A stretch of DNA of 34,226 bases, from contig CALXLH010000001.1 in assembly GCA_944389145.1 (NCBI GenBank), positions 1-34,226 on the forward strand, written 5' to 3'. Each line of letters starts with the position of its first letter. Positions within the stretch are counted from its first letter, which is position 1. This document shows, one piece after another, positions 31,477-34,226 of the stretch. Position numbers and translations under genes: made by a program. The DNA is from an uncultured Spirochaetaceae bacterium. Its GTDB lineage: Bacteria > Spirochaetota > Spirochaetia > Sphaerochaetales > Sphaerochaetaceae. The notes beneath the pieces are model-generated. The model ran no database searches and was not told where the DNA came from. It saw only the letters and a list, made by a program, of their open reading frames with translations.

Positions 31477-32524
31477 GATCGGAGGCTATCTCAGGAGCCA
31501 TTGGTACCTTCCCCTATCCATCCTGCTGGCACTCATCGGAATCGCCATGCGGATGCCGCAGGGTGAGGATATAGTGGGACTGGGATGGGATGTGTTCTTC
31601 ACATTCCCCCTCATATACGTCTCATATGCCGGCCTTAGAAGGGAAAAGGCATTCTCTCTGATGAGATCATTCCTCTCGATGATACGGTTCTCCTATGCGG
31701 TACTGCTCTTCATAGGGCTCTTCTCATACGCCCTTGGAGCGCTCATCACATCATACGCCGCGGTCCTTGTGATGGTCCCTATGGCGATAAGCACGCTTAA
31801 GGGAGCGGAACGGGAGCGATACATTCCTTCCACCGTTGCGCTGGTAGTGCTTTCAGCCTCGCTTGGATCGATGCTCCTTCCATCCGGAAGCCTTGCGAAT
31901 CTCTATATAGCGCCTAGGCTTGGAGAGGCTGGCACGATGATAATGACGATGCTCCCGCTCTCGCTTGCGGGCCTTGCGTTCGTCCTTATCCTGCCGCTCG
32001 CAGTGCTGGGAAGGGATGTACGCGACGAGATCTTCCTCCATGAGGAGATAGACACGGAAGGCTCGAAATCGATGAGGATGCTCTATGTATGCATGATGAT
32101 CATAGCTGTGCTGACCGCGGCAGGGACATTCTTCTGGATGGATATATTCATCCTATTCATGGCCGTGCTGCTGATCTTCGACAGGAAGGCGCTGCTATCG
32201 GTGAACTGGGCGATCCCGGCCTCCTTCATGCTGCTGTCTCTATTCGCGTCATCGATCGATCTGGATACGGTAGGCATGGCTTCTGAGATCGGAATCACGG
32301 AGATCATAGGATCTACCCTCTCCTCCCTGCTGCTTCTTCCGTCATCTGACCCCGCCAGGCTCCTGCGCTCGGTGAATATCGGAAGCCTTGGACTGATGAC
32401 GAGTATGGCTGCATTCCCTGCGTTCATGATGATGGGAAAGGAGAGAGGAAGATTCGCGATCCGCTATCTCCTGATGTCGCTTCCCATAGCCTCAGCGCTT
32501 GCCCTGATAGCCCTATCAATCTGA
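31469..32524 (+). CDS. Membrane protein of the IT (ArsB/SLC13-like) superfamily, degenerate
   Basis: A 351-residue inner-membrane protein with about nine to ten hydrophobic segments. The stretch ALITSYAAVLVMVPMAI followed by LGSMLLPSGSLANLYIAPRLG matches the ion-transporter pattern in which ArsB, NhaD and SLC13-like permeases carry T-N-D-x-A-L-x-x-F-x-P and N-L-G-S-M-x-T-P-x-G-N-P-Q-N. Here the N-D and N-P-Q-N residues, which shape the ion and substrate sites, are replaced (TSY and GSLAN). It is also shorter than the usual 420-450 residues. It may have a changed substrate or a non-transport role. ATG 31469 overlaps the thiI stop by eight bases, with GGGAG upstream; an in-frame ATG-less extension from 31442 is rejected. 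Functional link to thiI is unclear. Confidence 0.75.
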   Translation: MNRIGGYLRSHWYLPLSILLALIGIAMRMPQGEDIVGLGWDVFFTFPLIYVSYAGLRREKAFSLMRSFLSMIRFSYAVLLFIGLFSYALGALITSYAAVLVMVPMAISTLKGAERERYIPSTVALVVLSASLGSMLLPSGSLANLYIAPRLGEAGTMIMTMLPLSLAGLAFVLILPLAVLGRDVRDEIFLHEEIDTEGSKSMRMLYVCMMIIAVLTAAGTFFWMDIFILFMAVLLIFDRKALLSVNWAIPASFMLLSLFASSIDLDTVGMASEIGITEIIGSTLSSLLLLPSSDPARLLRSVNIGSLGLMTSMAAFPAFMMMGKERGRFAIRYLLMSLPIASALALIALSI

Positions 32525-32600
32525 TGAGCGTCTCCCTATATCCTTGATTCGCTATAAGTTAGACCAACTGCCGCTTATGGCTATCAAGGGGTCAGGAGGC

Positions 32601-32627
32601 TTGCTCATTTTCCCCGATTCATATAAC
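32601..32627 (+). promoter_or_regulatory. Weak promoter candidate before the activase gene
   Basis: TTGCTC (32601-32606) and TATAAC (32622-32627) are 15 bases apart, which is short. The -10 box ends ten bases before ATG 32638, and no ribosome binding site is seen, so a message with a leader of only a few bases is expected. Confidence 0.3.
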
Positions 32628-32637
32628 TTCATAGCGT

Positions 32638-34226
32638 ATGCTGAAAATCGGAATAGATGTAGGGTCGACAACGATGAAGACCGTTGCGATGGACGAGGAT
32701 AACAAGCTCGTCTATAGCGACTACCAGCGCCATTATTCACAGATAATAGAGAAAGGCAAGGAAATGCTGACAGCCGCCATGGCTGCCATAGGAGATGAGG
32801 AAGTCACCATCTCGCTCTCAGGCTCGGCAGGCATGGGGCTTGCTGAAGCCGCTGATATACCATTCGTGCAGGAGGTATATGCGACACGCGTGGCCGCCCG
32901 CACCTTCATACCTGATACCGACACCATCATAGAGCTAGGAGGAGAGGATGCGAAGATCCTCTTCCTGAAGAACGGGCTGGAGGTAAGGATGAATGGCACC
33001 TGCGCGGGAGGCACCGGTGCGTTCATCGACCAGATGGCGACGCTTCTGGGCATAAGCCGCGATGACATAGACAGGCTTGCAGAGAAATCAACGGAGATAT
33101 ACACGATCGCATCACGCTGCGGGGTATTCGCCAAGTCCGATATCCAGCCGCTGATCAATCAGGGAGCAAGGACGGAGGATATCGCGGCATCGATACTCGT
33201 TGCTGTGGTGAACCAGACGATCGCTGGCCTTGCGCAAGGCCGGAAGATAGAGGGCAAGGTAATCTACCTCGGAGGCCCTCTGACATTCATCAGGCACCTC
33301 AGGATATTCTTCGACAAGGCTCTCGGCACGACCGGGATCTGCCCGGAGAACTCGCTGTATTATGTCGCGATGGGCTCAGCCCTCTCTCCGGGAGGGAAGA
33401 GGATGAGGCTCTCGGACATAATCAAGGCGCTCGAAAGCTACAGGGGCAAGGGAAGCTTCACCAAGCTCGAGCCGCTCTTCGACGGGGAGAGCGACTACAA
33501 GGCGTTCATCGAGAGGCATCAGAAGGCGACGGTACCGCTCCGTGACCCTTCCACTTACTCAGGAAGGGCATATCTCGGCATCGATGCCGGATCAACGACG
33601 ATAAAGACCTGCCTGCTTGCGGAGAATGGAGATCTACTGCTTTCAAGGTACAGCCCGAACAACGGCAATCCCGTACAGGCGATCCATTCATTCCTCTCCA
33701 CGCTCTATGACACCTATCCTGACATCACGATAGCCGCATCGGCTTCCACAGGATACGGCGAGGATCTGATGAGATCGGCATTCAACCTTGATTTCTCGCT
33801 CGTTGAGACGGAGGCGCACTTCCTCGGGGCAAGGCATTTCATGAACGATGTGGACTTCATCATCGACATCGGAGGGCAGGATATAAAGTGCTTCCGCATC
33901 CGCGACGGCGTCATTGATGACATCTTCCTCAATGAGGCCTGCTCGTCAGGCTGCGGATCGTTCCTGCAGACCTTCGCCAATGCGCTGGGGCAGAGCGCCA
34001 CGGACTTCGCCCACCTCGCCATAACATCCAAGAATCCGGTAGATCTCGGCTCCAGATGCACGGTCTTCATGAACTCATCAGTCAAGCAGGCCCAGAAGGA
34101 TGGAGCCTCGATCAATGATATCTCCGCAGGCCTTGCGATAAGCGTCGTCAAGAACGCGCTGTATAAGGTCATAAGGACCTCGAATCCAGATGAGCTTGGG
34201 CACAGGATCGTCACACAGGGGGGAAC
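32638..34226 (+). CDS. 2-hydroxyacyl-CoA dehydratase activase with tandem ASKHA domains (5' part)
   Basis: The first 529 residues of a large protein of the BadF/BadG/BcrA/BcrD/HgdC family; the right edge cuts it. HgdC-type activases are ATP-driven one-electron donors for radical 2-hydroxyacyl-CoA dehydratases or benzoyl-CoA reductases. Two actin-like ATPase domains follow each other: [10 protein letters not shown] at 5-14 with Cys122 ([10 protein letters not shown]) and Cys161 (SRCGVF), then [10 protein letters not shown] at 314-323 with Cys435 ([10 protein letters not shown]) and Cys474 (SRCTVF). The 39-residue spacing of each Cys pair equals that of the HgdC cluster ligands. Family members with this start are usually about 1400 residues and continue into a dehydratase-subunit-like region, which would lie outside the window. 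No ribosome binding site precedes ATG 32638. Substrate unknown. Confidence 0.9.
   Translation, partial: MLKIGIDVGSTTMKTVAMDEDNKLVYSDYQRHYSQIIEKGKEMLTAAMAAIGDEEVTISLSGSAGMGLAEAADIPFVQEVYATRVAARTFIPDTDTIIELGGEDAKILFLKNGLEVRMNGTCAGGTGAFIDQMATLLGISRDDIDRLAEKSTEIYTIASRCGVFAKSDIQPLINQGARTEDIAASILVAVVNQTIAGLAQGRKIEGKVIYLGGPLTFIRHLRIFFDKALGTTGICPENSLYYVAMGSALSPGGKRMRLSDIIKALESYRGKGSFTKLEPLFDGESDYKAFIERHQKATVPLRDPSTYSGRAYLGIDAGSTTIKTCLLAENGDLLLSRYSPNNGNPVQAIHSFLSTLYDTYPDITIAASASTGYGEDLMRSAFNLDFSLVETEAHFLGARHFMNDVDFIIDIGGQDIKCFRIRDGVIDDIFLNEACSSGCGSFLQTFANALGQSATDFAHLAITSKNPVDLGSRCTVFMNSSVKQAQKDGASINDISAGLAISVVKNALYKVIRTSNPDELGHRIVTQGG

Noticed and set aside
1-34226. CRISPR arrays, insertion sequences, prophage or integron structures
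   Set aside because: I found no regularly spaced repeats, transposase, integrase or phage-like genes; the window is gene-dense with ordinary operon spacing.

Overview
The window looks like a chromosomal piece of a spirochaete, most probably a Sphaerochaetaceae-like, gut-associated, fermentative anaerobe. The grounds are periplasmic binding proteins with signal peptides ending in FASGSAEG or FANGSSEQ (a spirochaete habit), TRAP and sugar-ABC uptake systems, a beta-glucuronidase and a GH31 glycosidase, a 2-hydroxyacyl-CoA dehydratase activase, heavy use of AGG (Arg) and ATA (Ile) codons, and a tRNA gene without an encoded CCA. The taxonomic call is inference from these traits, not from a marker-gene comparison.

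Layout. (1) 1-3204, +: nitrogen assimilation, with the end of a stand-alone glutamate synthase FMN/Fe-S domain, a separate GXGXG domain gene and asparagine synthetase asnB. (2) 3282-4664, +: a MATE efflux pump. (3) 4831-11914, -: an AraC-type regulator followed by a tightly packed operon (SDR, type I dehydroquinase-like enzyme, TRAP DctQ and DctM, PIG3-type quinone/enone reductase, SDR, TRAP DctP). Parts of it are visibly more AT-rich than the flanks. It reads as a catabolic or reductive module for an imported cyclic carboxylate related to quinate or shikimate. (4) 12238-16976: a GH31 glycosidase (-) and a beta-glucuronidase (+), divergent from a 404-base control region holding two palindromes. 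(5) 17099-22660, +: lon, a U32-family tRNA-hydroxylation protein, a periplasmic protein of unknown function and a membrane GT2 glycosyltransferase, with short overlaps.

(6) 22763-23168, +: a 59-residue histone H1 (Hc1)-like protein with its own promoter, then tRNA-Thr(TGT) with promoter and terminator. (7) 23351-28143, +: a sugar-type ABC importer without its ATPase (binding protein, hairpin, two permeases), a calcineurin-like phosphodiesterase and a PfkB sugar(-phosphate) kinase, suggesting import, phosphodiester cleavage and phosphorylation of one substrate. (8) 28189-32524, +: rmlB, a cysteine desulfurase overlapping thiI (4-thiouridine synthesis pair) and a degenerate IT-superfamily membrane protein. 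(9) 32638-end, +: a large activase with two ASKHA domains, cut by the window edge.

The most interesting item is the region 3 operon. Its dehydroquinase-like enzyme keeps the Schiff-base lysine and general-base histidine but has lost the Glu/Arg substrate pair of true AroD. It sits with two dehydrogenases and an enone-reductase-type enzyme, an arrangement that could remove a hydroxyl from a ring in four steps. I saw no CRISPR array, insertion sequence, phage gene or rRNA.
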